DNA of 64,000 nucleotides from Palsa-461 sp963768185 (GTDB lineage Bacteria; Actinomycetota; Acidimicrobiia; Acidimicrobiales; RAAP-2), in NCBI GenBank assembly GCA_963768185.1, contig CAVYGS010000004.1, positions 186,001 through 250,000 of the forward strand. The letters are read 5' to 3'. Position 1 is the first letter of the stretch. Each line of letters begins with the position of its first letter. The notes under the pieces are model-generated. The model ran no database searches. It was not told the origin of the DNA and saw only the letters and a program-made list of their open reading frames with translations. Below are positions 1 to 7,714 of the stretch, piece after piece. The position numbers and the translations under genes are program-made.

Positions 1-7
1 TACGTGC

Positions 8-377
8 TCAGCGGTGTTCGCGTTGCGAGGACAGAACGGGCAACGGCGGGGCATTTGGGACTCCTAGTTGTTCGTGGCGGGGTGCGGTAGCGCGCGCTGA
101 AGCCGCACGGCCTCTCTGCAGCATGAACTCGGCCTTGACTCGGCCGCCCCGAGGTCGCACCACCGCGTACCAATCACCCGTACGCGGGGCAGTGAGACGA
201 GCCGGCGATCGCTTGTAGTGGCCGCCCTCCTCGTAGCGGTAGGACTGGCCGGACTCGAACCTGGACAGATTGTCGTAGTCGACCAGCACGACGTCAGACT
301 CGACGCCGTTCATAGTCACCATGATCGCGTCCGCCGCGGGGCATGTGGACCGGACCCCACTTGATGAACTGGCTCAT
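8..377 (-). pseudogene. DUF1883-family small protein, apparent frameshift
   Basis: This is a small protein of the DUF1883 family, whose function is unknown. The body of the family is readable in 8-322: VVLVDYDNLSRFESG, YRYEEGGHYKRSP and a GDWYAVV strand. The expected first strand lies in another frame: an ATG at 377, seven bases behind a GGGAGG ribosome site, encodes MSQFIKWGPVHMPRGGR and then leaves frame near 325-335. Removing one base there gives a single 122-residue protein starting at a good ribosome site. I read it as one gene with a one-base indel, either a real mutation or a sequence error. If the protein starts at the ATG at 322 instead, it lacks the first strand. It is transcribed away from the HTH gene at 502. 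Confidence 0.6.
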
Positions 378-483
378 GACCGACCTCCCTGTGTTCGTAG
401 GGATTCAGAGGTGGCTCACGGTAACCGCCTAATACGAACGTGTTGGACCCGACGCTTGAACTTTCCTTGACGCACGGGTGTTC

Positions 484-499
484 GACAACTAAAGTTGTC
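484..499. promoter_or_regulatory. Perfect palindrome just before the HTH gene
   Basis: GACAACT-AA-AGTTGTC is a perfect 7+7 inverted repeat ending two bases before the ATG at 502. It occupies the place where a ribosome site would be, and none is visible, so the transcript may be leaderless. It is a likely operator, perhaps bound by the HTH protein it precedes. That is inferred from position only. Confidence 0.45.
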
Positions 500-501
500 A
501 T

Positions 502-1206
502 ATGGCAGAGACAGGCTATGTGGACTTCCGGCAGATACGGACTGCAGCGGCCTCGCTGGCGTCGCAAGCAGTTCACGACGCGTTCGGTCCTCGCCGCGAT
601 GCCAACACAGCCCTTGAGGGCGTGAAGGCAGCGAACGTCGCTGCCCAGGGCACAACGGAGGCCGTGGTGGCATCGGTCACCGCTGCTCGCGGCGCTGGCG
701 CGTCTTGGACCGACATTGGAAGGGCACTGGGTGTGACGAAACAGGGCGCGAGACAACGCTTTGCCGAGTTGAGCGAAGAGGACCCGCTGATCTACGGCAT
801 CTACGCAACCCGACAAGCGGGAGAGGTCATCCAAGTTCCGAAGCCGTGGGCAATCGTCCTTCCGGCGTTCGCTTGGATCAGAGAGGGAATCGACGGGGGC
901 AAGTACGGCGAGGCCTCGACCTACGTGGATGGCCGAGAAGCCTTCATAAAGGTCGACAGGATCGACTTCGTGAAGAATCATCCCTCGGTTACTGAGAGTT
1001 TGCTGGTGACTGACGAGTTTCGCGATCCCTCGTCGTGTGGTCGAGTTTTGCTGGCAAGGCGCTCCGTCCAGCCACCTGAGCTAGTGGCCGATCTCGAGGT
1101 CGGCGACTGGGTGCTTGCAAATGGGGAACGCTGCAGGGTCCACGGGTTTACCGAAAGCGACATCCAGCTACTGCCAGAGCGGAGAGACTTCCCTGCGGAC
1201 ACCTGA
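502..1206 (+). CDS. HTH-containing protein of unknown function
   Basis: A 234-residue soluble protein. Residues 65-90 (GASWTDIGRALGVTKQGARQRF) read as a helix-turn-helix of the kind found in sigma region 4 and small actinobacterial DNA-binding proteins, so binding DNA is likely. The N-terminal 60 residues are alanine-rich and helical. The remaining 140 residues match no family I recognise. The ATG at 502 directly follows a perfect palindrome and has no ribosome site, which suggests leaderless translation and possible self-control. The gene is divergent from the DUF1883 gene and sits in the mobile island, so a regulatory role for the island is possible but unproven. Confidence 0.7.
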   Translation: MAETGYVDFRQIRTAAASLASQAVHDAFGPRRDANTALEGVKAANVAAQGTTEAVVASVTAARGAGASWTDIGRALGVTKQGARQRFAELSEEDPLIYGIYATRQAGEVIQVPKPWAIVLPAFAWIREGIDGGKYGEASTYVDGREAFIKVDRIDFVKNHPSVTESLLVTDEFRDPSSCGRVLLARRSVQPPELVADLEVGDWVLANGERCRVHGFTESDIQLLPERRDFPADT

Positions 1207-1304
1207 ACGGTGCGGCTCTCTCCCGTCGGCTACTTCCCAAAGGATGCCGGCGACCACAATGGCAATAACGCTCGCACGCCTAGGGTAAGTCTTAGGCTCC
1301 CTGC

Positions 1305-1838
1305 GTGCCAGGATGGGCTCGAGAAGGCGGGAAGTCCGCCTGGCGCCTCTTCATCGCCGGGAAAACCTCGGTCCTCGTTGTCGATGGAGCTTTGGCAACC
1401 GGCCTCGGGATCGCGAGCAAGTGGGCTGATGTGCCATCGGCTGCCTTCGCGTGGATTTTGTCGGTGGGGGCGACCGTGGCCGTCTTCGCCTCCTTCCACC
1501 GGTTTCGGATGCAGTCACCGGCTGGCTCTGAGACGATTCCTCTCGCCGAGGTCCGCTTGCTGCTGTCCAGCGAATTGCAGCACACCTTGGACCGGATTCA
1601 TGGAGCCCTGAGGAACGGGGTCTACTGGGGATTCCACCTGACCCGCAATCGCTTTGATCAACACGACGTCGTGCTGGTACAGGACCGAGACTTGTTTCAG
1701 AGGGTGGACCCGGCCTACCGAGCCATCAATCGGCTGAACGATTCCATCCCCCTGGGATCCATGGTGACCCAACCGGGCCGCGTGGAACTTCAGAGCGTCG
1801 AGATGCTGATCAGGGCCGCGCTGGACGCACTGAGGTAA
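1305..1838 (+). CDS. Small membrane protein, unknown function
   Basis: A 177-residue protein starting with GTG. Two hydrophobic stretches near the N-terminus (about residues 22-40 and 44-66) look like a membrane hairpin. The rest, about 110 residues, is soluble and helical with a basic and acidic mix (around LLLSSELQHTLDRIHGAL). No enzymatic motif is visible. It follows the HTH gene by about 100 bases in the same direction and converges on the ArdC-like gene. A general role in the island cannot be assigned. Confidence 0.5.
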   Translation: MPGWAREGGKSAWRLFIAGKTSVLVVDGALATGLGIASKWADVPSAAFAWILSVGATVAVFASFHRFRMQSPAGSETIPLAEVRLLLSSELQHTLDRIHGALRNGVYWGFHLTRNRFDQHDVVLVQDRDLFQRVDPAYRAINRLNDSIPLGSMVTQPGRVELQSVEMLIRAALDALR

Positions 1839-1902
1839 ACGGAAAGCGGGTTTGGGGTGACAGAGCTTCTTGAATTGGGAAAGCGATTTCAGAGAGCAGG
1901 AC

Positions 1903-2733
1903 TTATGGAGCCTGGCACTGGCATTTGGACAGAATCGACCGGGCAGCACCGAGGGCTCGACCGGCCGTCTCCTGCACGACCTTGGCTTCGCCGTCGCTCC
2001 ACCGGGCGATGTAGGGCCAGGAGTACCCATCCGTCACCAGCCCAGCCGCTTGGCAGACCAGGTACGCCACGCTTTCCGCCTCGACTTCCGACCGTCCCCG
2101 GCACTGGAAGTAGGCGGCCGTGTCGGGGTGCAGCAGCACGTGGGCCAGCTCATGGGCGAGCGTCTTGGCCGCCTGGGCGTCGCTCACGTCGTCACGGACC
2201 CGTACGGTGCGCACGCTGTGATCGGTGCAACCATTCGCCCCGTGGCAGTCACCGCGCTCGAGGGTGTAGCCGGCCACCTTCACCTGGACACTGAGTGCAT
2301 CCCACAACCCAGCAAGGTCATCACCCTCGAGCAACTCGGGTCGGATATCGGGAAGTTCTTCGCCATCGGTCTGTGAAACATCGAACACGGCCGCGGTTGT
2401 GAATCCATGAATGCCTACGTGGGTGTTCTCGGTCCCGTCGTCGTCAGTCACCTTGTAGCGGTACTGGCAGGGCGCCAGAATCCGGATTCCTCGCTCACCC
2501 TTGCGCACTTGCCGGCCCATCGATTGCCAGGCGCGGTATCCGGCTACCCGCGTTGCATCAGGTCGCTGCAGCATGATCAGGAACACATTGTTGGCGCTGT
2601 AGTGGTGGAACCGCGATGCCAGCTCGAGCATTCGTTGCCAATCGTCACCACTAGTCAACGTTTCGATCGCGGTGACGAGGTCGTGATGGGCATCGGCCAA
2701 ACGGTCGGCGCGATCGCCAGTAGGGTTCTTCAT
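1903..2733 (-). CDS. ArdC-like antirestriction protein with zinc metallopeptidase domain
   Basis: A 276-residue protein with two parts. Residues about 12-90 match the ArdC N-terminal ssDNA-binding domain (PF08401 type), with the usual GYRAWQSMGRQVRKGERG run. Residues about 180-235 form an IrrE/ImmA-like metallopeptidase helix with HELAH at 194-198 and a downstream EVEAES that supplies the third ligand. ArdC proteins are carried by conjugative plasmids and protect incoming DNA from restriction. The start at 2733 is chosen because AGGAGG lies seven bases upstream; the earlier ATG is too close to it. Its presence beside a restriction-modification transposon is notable. Family assignment is secure, exact role less so. 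Confidence 0.85.
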   Translation of the reverse strand: MKNPTGDRADRLADAHHDLVTAIETLTSGDDWQRMLELASRFHHYSANNVFLIMLQRPDATRVAGYRAWQSMGRQVRKGERGIRILAPCQYRYKVTDDDGTENTHVGIHGFTTAAVFDVSQTDGEELPDIRPELLEGDDLAGLWDALSVQVKVAGYTLERGDCHGANGCTDHSVRTVRVRDDVSDAQAAKTLAHELAHVLLHPDTAAYFQCRGRSEVEAESVAYLVCQAAGLVTDGYSWPYIARWSDGEAKVVQETAGRALGAARSILSKCQCQAP

Positions 2734-3197
2734 GTCCATACCTCCTGTAAAGGTCTGGGCCAAGGCCCCCGGAGTGTTTGCGCACTCGCGGGGGCCATCT
2801 ATGTGTGTAGCAATCAGCTATACAACGACCACGCGATCAAAGTCAACCATTCATTGGTTGATTCTTTGAGAAAATGTCTGTGGCGCTATGTCGCGTTCGG
2901 CACTCACTGCTCACGCGATTACGTCAGCAGTCAACCGGGCGCGCTCGCTTGCAATCGGAGTACTGCTCCCTCCCTCCGATGTGAAACACGCACGTACCCC
3001 TTCCGCGCCATCCGTTAGGCATTCCTTGTGATCACTGGTGCGCGTAGTCGTTCGTTCCCATTTGGCCTTTCGTTTCTGCTGTAGAGAGAGGAGGCGTCCT
3101 CGCGGAACAGACCCCGAAAGAAAAGCGCGAAAAGTCTGCGTACACATTTGATCGTGTCTCCGATCGCGAGTGAGGTGAGTTGTTGTCGAGAATGCCT
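2734..3197. other. Non-coding stretch upstream of the ArdC-like gene
   Basis: About 460 bases with no convincing gene on either strand. It is less GC-rich than its surroundings and holds an inverted repeat at 2843-2861, likely part of the ardC-like control region. It leads directly into the iteron-like cluster. Confidence 0.5.
2843..2861. promoter_or_regulatory. Inverted repeat upstream of the ArdC-like gene
   Basis: TCAACCA and TGGTTGA form a perfect 7+7 inverted repeat around a 5-base loop, about 110 bases upstream of the ArdC-like start. It is a candidate operator. No regulator can be named. Confidence 0.35.
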
Positions 3198-3353
3198 GTC
3201 ACGGATTCTCCTAGTGAGACGGGTGACCACCAACGTCACGGTGATTCCAATGAAACAAGGAATGACGATTCCGTGACGCGGAGACCTAAGGAACATCCGT
3301 GACGCGAGCGACAGCATTCCTAGGAAGTTCGGTGACTCGCCCTTAGGAAATAC
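3198..3353. repeat. Iteron-like repeat cluster, left part
   Basis: Degenerate copies of a motif close to CCTAGGAANTWCCGTGACGC recur here: 3198-3214 and 3235-3248 on the minus strand, 3257-3279, 3285-3306, 3319-3339 and the first half of a sixth unit at 3341-3353 on the plus strand. The plus-strand units are spaced roughly 22-34 bases apart. The sixth unit is cut by the IS1-family transposon and continues at 6907. Clusters like this are typical of plasmid replication origins or of multi-site binding of a regulator. Confidence 0.6.
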
Positions 3354-3481
3354 GGTAGTGGGTCAGTTTGAATCTCCTACCCAAGTCCACCACACAGAGT
3401 GACATGGACCCCGAATCGGTCAGCACGACGTATAGCGTGTTTCTCTAATCGACGACCAAACGGACCCCCAAACCTCGTGAC

Positions 3482-3610
3482 ATGGCCCAGCGGGCATGGG
3501 CGGTTGTGAAAGAGGCGACGACCGGGAAGGACGAGGTTAAGAAGCCCGAAACCGCCCCCGACGAGGACCCCGAGCCACTACCTGTGGACGCAGACGGGGG
3601 TAGCTCGTAG
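3482..3610 (+). CDS. Possible 42-residue protein inside the transposon
   Basis: An ATG-to-TAG frame encoding a charged peptide (begins MAQRAWAVVKEATTGKDEV and ends in acidic and proline-rich sequence). The start of the peptide resembles the conserved N-terminus of some small mobile-element proteins, but no ribosome site is evident and it converges on the nuclease gene. It may be a remnant. The rest of 3372-3615 holds nothing else I can name. Confidence 0.2.
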   Translation: MAQRAWAVVKEATTGKDEVKKPETAPDEDPEPLPVDADGGSS

Positions 3611-3615
3611 CACCC

Positions 3616-4725
3616 TTACGGTGGCTCCTCCGTTAGACCGACCAAGGTGGGGAACGGGGCAACGTTCATCATCTCAGCCACATTTGAAACGGAGAACACG
3701 CTACCGTCGCAGTCGTGAACAACAGGCCCAAGCGTGTCGTTCACGCGGAGCCATCCCAGGCCACCCAAAACAGCGATCAGCGGGACCCCACCAAGCCGGG
3801 TCGATTCGGCGCGAAGTGCCACAAATCGAAGCGCCTTGTCCCTGGCGGTGCCCCCATCATTCGCGCCCTTGCATTCCAACATGGCTTGCAGGCGATTGGC
3901 TCCGTCGTACACAACGAAGTCCGGGGCAGGGCGGACGTGAATTTCAAACCGGTCCTCGATTTCGTGCTGATTGTGGGAGCCCGTACGAACGAACGGGATG
4001 CCGTGGGCTACGAACAGGGCCTCCACGGCGTCCTCGATCAGGTTGCCGCGCTTCTCGCTCGTGGCGTCGAGCAACTGCCGAAACGCTCCGCCGTAATGGC
4101 GCTGGTGGAGGAACATCGACAGCGGGACGCCATCCGCGGCGAACCGGCGAACGGACTCCCACCCCTCCGCGGTATCGGGCTTGTCCTGCTTGGAGCGCAG
4201 CTCACCGGGTGGGTGACCGAACAGCCTTCGGGTCATTACCTGGTCGATTGTCTCGGCAGCGACGCGAGCCTCGGCGGCCGTGGGCTTAGTCCCCTTGCGT
4301 TCCATACCATCGACCTTGGCTGGTGATAGGGGTTTGAGACCTAGCGGGTCCGCTACGAGTTTCGTGGCGGCGGCGAACTCCGGGCGAAGGAGACCGAGCA
4401 ACACGCGTAGAGGGAGCAGGGTCCTTGGCTGCTCGGTGAGCACAACCGTGAGGTGGTCGACACTTACGGCCGTGAAGTGATGGGTTGCACGCTCGGCTGC
4501 CGCGTAGGCAACCTCGAATGTCGATAGGCCGTAGAAAGCGTCCGCTGGGATGTAGGCGAAGTCCGGTCCGAGGTGGGGTACATAAAGCTGGCGGGCAACC
4601 TCGGCAAACACGGCCTGGTGCTCGCTGGTGCCGTGTAACTCGGGAATTCTCCGTATACGGGCTATTCGCTCATTCCAAGAGGCGGAGCTTTCGATTAGAG
4701 CAACCGTTTCGCCAATGGTGGGCAT
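3616..4725 (-). CDS. Putative type II restriction endonuclease, PD-(D/E)XK fold
   Basis: A 369-residue protein that follows the methyltransferase with only three bases between stop and start. Its C-terminal third carries a textbook nuclease core: a conserved helix Glu near residue 231 (NLIEDAVEALF), PDF at 268-270, and LECKG with ECK at 284-286. The N-terminal two thirds have no motif I recognise and may hold the DNA-recognition domain. Tight coupling with a modification methylase makes a restriction endonuclease by far the simplest reading. The recognition site cannot be deduced from sequence. The ATG at 4725 is preferred over the in-frame TTG just before it. Confidence 0.8.
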   Translation of the reverse strand: MPTIGETVALIESSASWNERIARIRRIPELHGTSEHQAVFAEVARQLYVPHLGPDFAYIPADAFYGLSTFEVAYAAAERATHHFTAVSVDHLTVVLTEQPRTLLPLRVLLGLLRPEFAAATKLVADPLGLKPLSPAKVDGMERKGTKPTAAEARVAAETIDQVMTRRLFGHPPGELRSKQDKPDTAEGWESVRRFAADGVPLSMFLHQRHYGGAFRQLLDATSEKRGNLIEDAVEALFVAHGIPFVRTGSHNQHEIEDRFEIHVRPAPDFVVYDGANRLQAMLECKGANDGGTARDKALRFVALRAESTRLGGVPLIAVLGGLGWLRVNDTLGPVVHDCDGSVFSVSNVAEMMNVAPFPTLVGLTEEPP

Positions 4726-4728
4726 CAA

Positions 4729-5724
4729 CTACCAGGCCGTACTCAACAACAAACCCTGCGAGTCATCGGCAATGTCGACAGCGATCCGGCGGTGGGCCTC
4801 AGCGACGAACTCCGAATGCAGTTCCAGCCCCCCAGCCCTACGACCGAACCGGCGAGCTACGACCGTCGTGGTCCCGCTCCCGGCGAATGGGTCGATCACG
4901 ACCCCATTCGCCGGGCTTGCGGCCTTGACGAAGAACTCGGCCAGCCCTTCCGGCATTGCCGCGGTGTGTGCCGCACCTTTGTGCTGGTTGTACGTCTGGG
5001 GAACGCTGACCACGTTGCCGGGATCAGCGCCACCGTTGAGATATGTCTTTGTCCGGTCTCGACCAAACCCAGCGGCGGTATTGCGGCGGCCGTTGCGATC
5101 GCGACTGCGGCGGGCGATTTCCTCCGGTGACGCCTTGTAAGGCGCCCGCACCGCGTCGAGGTCGAAATAGGGCTTCTCCCCCTTGGCGAAGAAGTATACG
5201 TACTCAAACGCATCCTTGGGCCGTGGACCGAACCGGCCTGGCACGGCATTGGGCTTCGCCCAAATGTAAGTCTCGATCCATCGCCATCCCATTTCTTGCA
5301 GGGTCAATACGAGTTTGTAAACGTAGGGGTGCCGCTGACCCCGAAGGGGGCCGGACGAGACAACCCGGTTCTTGATATTGAGCACGAACGCGCCACTTTC
5401 GGCCATGGCGTCAAGCATGGCTGCGCCAAATGGCACGAACCACTCGACGTACTGATCCGGGTGGATGCGGCTGTACCCACGGGCATCGGCGTAGGGGGGC
5501 GATGTGAAAAAAAGGTCGACGCTGCCCTTGGGCAGTCGAGGCAGCCACTCGGCCGCGTCCCCCCAAGTGACCCCTTCCTTGAGAAGTTGCGCCAGAGCCT
5601 TCGACGGAACTGAGGGGGGATCGCCCATCCCGACATGGTGGGGCGTCACGGTGCTCAGCCTGGCATCGTCGCCTGGGGAGTCGCCTGTGGGCGACCCCAG
5701 GGAAATGTTGGGGACGGCTGTCAC
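4729..5724 (-). CDS. DNA methyltransferase (N4-cytosine or N6-adenine), beta class
   Basis: A 331-residue site-specific DNA methylase. Motif IV TSPPY lies at residues 74-78 and motif I DPFAGSGTT at 278-286. The catalytic motif before the AdoMet-binding motif defines the permuted beta class. SPPY is common in N4-cytosine enzymes, but the base cannot be decided from sequence. The GTG start overlaps the stop of the zinc-ribbon gene (GTGA), and the nuclease gene follows three bases after the stop, so the three genes form an operon. It protects the host from the nuclease encoded downstream and travels with it inside the IS1-family element. Confidence 0.9.
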   Translation of the reverse strand: MTAVPNISLGSPTGDSPGDDARLSTVTPHHVGMGDPPSVPSKALAQLLKEGVTWGDAAEWLPRLPKGSVDLFFTSPPYADARGYSRIHPDQYVEWFVPFGAAMLDAMAESGAFVLNIKNRVVSSGPLRGQRHPYVYKLVLTLQEMGWRWIETYIWAKPNAVPGRFGPRPKDAFEYVYFFAKGEKPYFDLDAVRAPYKASPEEIARRSRDRNGRRNTAAGFGRDRTKTYLNGGADPGNVVSVPQTYNQHKGAAHTAAMPEGLAEFFVKAASPANGVVIDPFAGSGTTTVVARRFGRRAGGLELHSEFVAEAHRRIAVDIADDSQGLLLSTAW

Positions 5725-5948
5725 GACGCCGCCCTAGGTTTCGTCGCCTTCGGCTCCTTGACCTTCTTGGGCTTGTTCCAGTAGGGCGACCGGCACCGTT
5801 GGTTGGGGCAGGTGGTCGGGGGTGTGGCCTTGTCCTCGCCGCGGGGGAGCCACTGGTGCCCGCAACGCTCGCATTGCCACCCCCGCAGCCATACCTCCCC
5901 CACGGGGAGAGCCTTTCGCGGCCTCCGTATTGCAGTCAATGTACCCAT
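5721..5948 (-). CDS. Small zinc-ribbon protein of the restriction-modification operon
   Basis: A 75-residue protein with CERCGHQW and CPNQRCRSPYW, two Cys pairs that should bind one zinc in a ribbon fold, followed by a basic lysine-rich tail. Such small ribbons are often encoded next to mobile genes and bind DNA or protein, but the role here is unknown. As the first gene of the operon it could act as a controller, which is inference. Its stop overlaps the methyltransferase GTG start. It is divergent from the transposase gene; the two starts share a short intergenic region. Confidence 0.7.
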   Translation of the reverse strand: MGTLTAIRRPRKALPVGEVWLRGWQCERCGHQWLPRGEDKATPPTTCPNQRCRSPYWNKPKKVKEPKATKPRAAS

Positions 5949-6033
5949 GAATACGAGTGTAGCACTAGGTAGTTCACTATCTGTATAAACCCCAGGTCAG
6001 ACGGTGTTACGCCCCCCTGCCAACGATGCCCCC

Positions 6034-6883
6034 ATGAACAGGTTGAGCACGGAGCGCAGAGGCCAGGTCATCGCCTGCCTCGTAGAGGGCATGTCCATCC
6101 GATCCACCGTCTGGGTGACCGGGGTCGCCAAGAACACCATCGTCAAGCTCTTGGTGGAGTTGGGCGACGCCTGCGCCGAGTACCAGGACCGGATGCTCCG
6201 CAACCTGCCCTGTGACCGCTTCGAGTGCGACGAGATTTGGAGCTTCTGCTACGCCAAGGCCAAGAACGTCCCCATCAAGCACGAGGACGAGTGGGGCTGT
6301 GGCGACGTGTGGACCTGGACCTCCATCGACGCCGAGACCAAACTGGTCCCGTCATGGCTGGTCGGACGCCGGGACAACCGCGATTGCTACACCTTCCTGG
6401 CGGACCTCAAGTCTCGCCTTCGGCCGCGTCGGGTTCAGATCACCACGGACGGCTTGCAGTCCCACCTCACGGTGATCGAGCCTCTGTTTGGTGCAGACCG
6501 AGTGGACTACGCCCAGCTCATCAAGATGTACGGCGGAGACGCCGACACCGAGCATCGCTACTCGCCGGCCACCTGCACGGGGATCGACCAGCGGATCGTC
6601 ACCGGCTTTCCGAACCCGGAGTGCATCTCGACCAGCTACGTCGAGCGCCAAAACCTGACCATGCGGATGTCCCATGCGCCGGTTCACCCGCTTGACCAAT
6701 GGGTTCTCCAAGAAGGTCGAGAACCACACGGCCGCGATCAGCCTCTACTTCATGCACTACAACTTCGCCCGGCCCCACGAAACCCTGACGAAGCGGTATG
6801 GCCGTCCGACCACTCCGGCCTTGGCGGCAGGGGTCGCCCACTATCCGTGGTCAGCCGTCGAAATCGCCAAACTTCTCGACTGA
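6034..6883 (+). pseudogene. IS1-family transposase, one-base frameshift
   Basis: The DDE transposase of the long IS1-family type. The N-terminus (MNRLSTERRGQVIACLVEG) is a helix-turn-helix. The catalytic residues are visible as CDEIWSF, TTDGLQSH and YVERQN. After NLTMRMS the frame is lost at 6671-6673, where CCC stands where CC would restore the usual NLTMRMSMRRFTRLTN run; the rest of the family continues in the next frame to TGA at 6881-6883. The shift may be a mutation, a sequence error, or programmed frameshifting as known for other IS1 elements; here the site is very late in the gene. ATG 6034 is preferred to GTG 6004 by family length. Confidence 0.8.
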
Positions 6884-6898
6884 GACTGACCCACTACC

Positions 6899-6937
6899 GG
6901 AAATACCGTGACCCTTCCCTAGGAAGTACCGTGACGC
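6899..6937. repeat. Iteron-like repeat cluster, right part
   Basis: Right of the transposon the target duplication 6899-6906 leads into CGTGACCC (6907 onward), which completes the unit broken at 3353. A further full unit, CCTAGGAAGTACCGTGACGC, stands at 6918-6937. With the transposon removed, units six and seven follow unit five at regular spacing. The last unit overlaps the 3' end and stop codon of the gene at 6919. Confidence 0.6.
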
Positions 6938-7643
6938 TCAGCCTCGAGCCGCTGAAGCTCTTCGCTGAGCCGATTGCGGAATTGATCTAGGGGCACCTCG
7001 ATGGGGTGGGGGGCATACGCTTCCGGCCTCACATTGAAGTTGTCTTCTGCCCACTGAGCAACGCGATCGAACGCCGCGAGAACGTCCTCTTCTGCTGCTG
7101 CGCCGATGAGCCCACCGATGTTGGTCGAACTGGCTTGGAACAGCTCCGACAGTGGGGGTTGCCACCCGCCCGGACCCCGTGAACCCGAGATGCTGTGAAC
7201 GCCAGGTTGTCTTAGCGCGATCTTGCCCAAGACCACTAGAGCGGTATCGGGTGGAAGTGCAATGGAGCGAAACGGCTTCTCGTTTCGTCCAGAGATGTCG
7301 ACCGTTGAGAAGATGACGGCGTCGAAGGTTCGATTCCCGCTCATGGACTGCACTCGGATATCTCGAAGGACCGTGAGGAAATGCCCCCTACCACTTCCGC
7401 TCCTTCGACGGACTCTCTGGCGAATGCGGCTCCTGAAGGCTTCGATGGATCCGATGTTCCCGTAGGCCAAGCTGACCCACACTTCCGGAGCGTCTTCCCA
7501 CCGATGGGCCATCGCCTGGTAGGTGTGAGCGGCTCGTACAAGAGCATGTATTCGACAGCGCCAGCTCTGACAGGGCTTCGGCCATCTTCGGAGACCAAAC
7601 TCGCCGTAGTACCAAAGGAAATACTTTTCACACCAACGGGTCG
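6919..7643 (-). pseudogene. Interrupted island gene, 3' part (239 residues)
   Basis: The C-terminal 239 residues of a protein cut by the IS21-family element. The fragment begins at the duplicated target GGTCG and reads RWCEKYFLWYYGEFG onward, with a cysteine cluster CQSWRC near its start and an acidic helix at the end. Its first 30 residues lie at 11695-11784; joining them gives a 269-residue protein in one frame. I do not recognise the family. Its position against an iteron-like array, which overlaps its stop, and the Cys motifs make a replication initiator or array-binding protein conceivable, but no HUH or other Rep motif is clear. Confidence 0.7.
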
Positions 7644-7714
7644 TGTCCGTGGCCGGTTTCCAGTCCGCGCTTTTGGCCACGAGAAGTCCGCACCCCTCGC
7701 GGTGATGTTCAACC

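Larger units (their letters stand above)
3354..6898. mobile_element. IS1-family transposon carrying a restriction-modification module
   Basis: The element is bounded by inverted repeats GGTAGTGGGTCAGT (3354-3367) and its complement ending at 6898, and flanked by a perfect 8-bp direct repeat GGAAATAC (3346-3353 and 6899-6906). The length is 3,545 bp. It contains an IS1-type transposase gene at the right end and, on the opposite strand, a zinc-ribbon gene, a DNA methyltransferase and a PD-(D/E)XK nuclease as passengers. IS1-family duplications are normally 8-9 bp, so the ends are well supported. The transposase frame is broken by one base, so present mobility is uncertain. Confidence 0.85.

Noticed and set aside
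3015..3317. A 100-residue minus-strand frame across the repeat cluster
   Set aside because: It covers the iteron-like repeats and has no ribosome site or family similarity.
3198..3353. The repeat cluster as a CRISPR array
   Set aside because: Units are degenerate, some inverted, with short and uneven gaps and no cas genes nearby.
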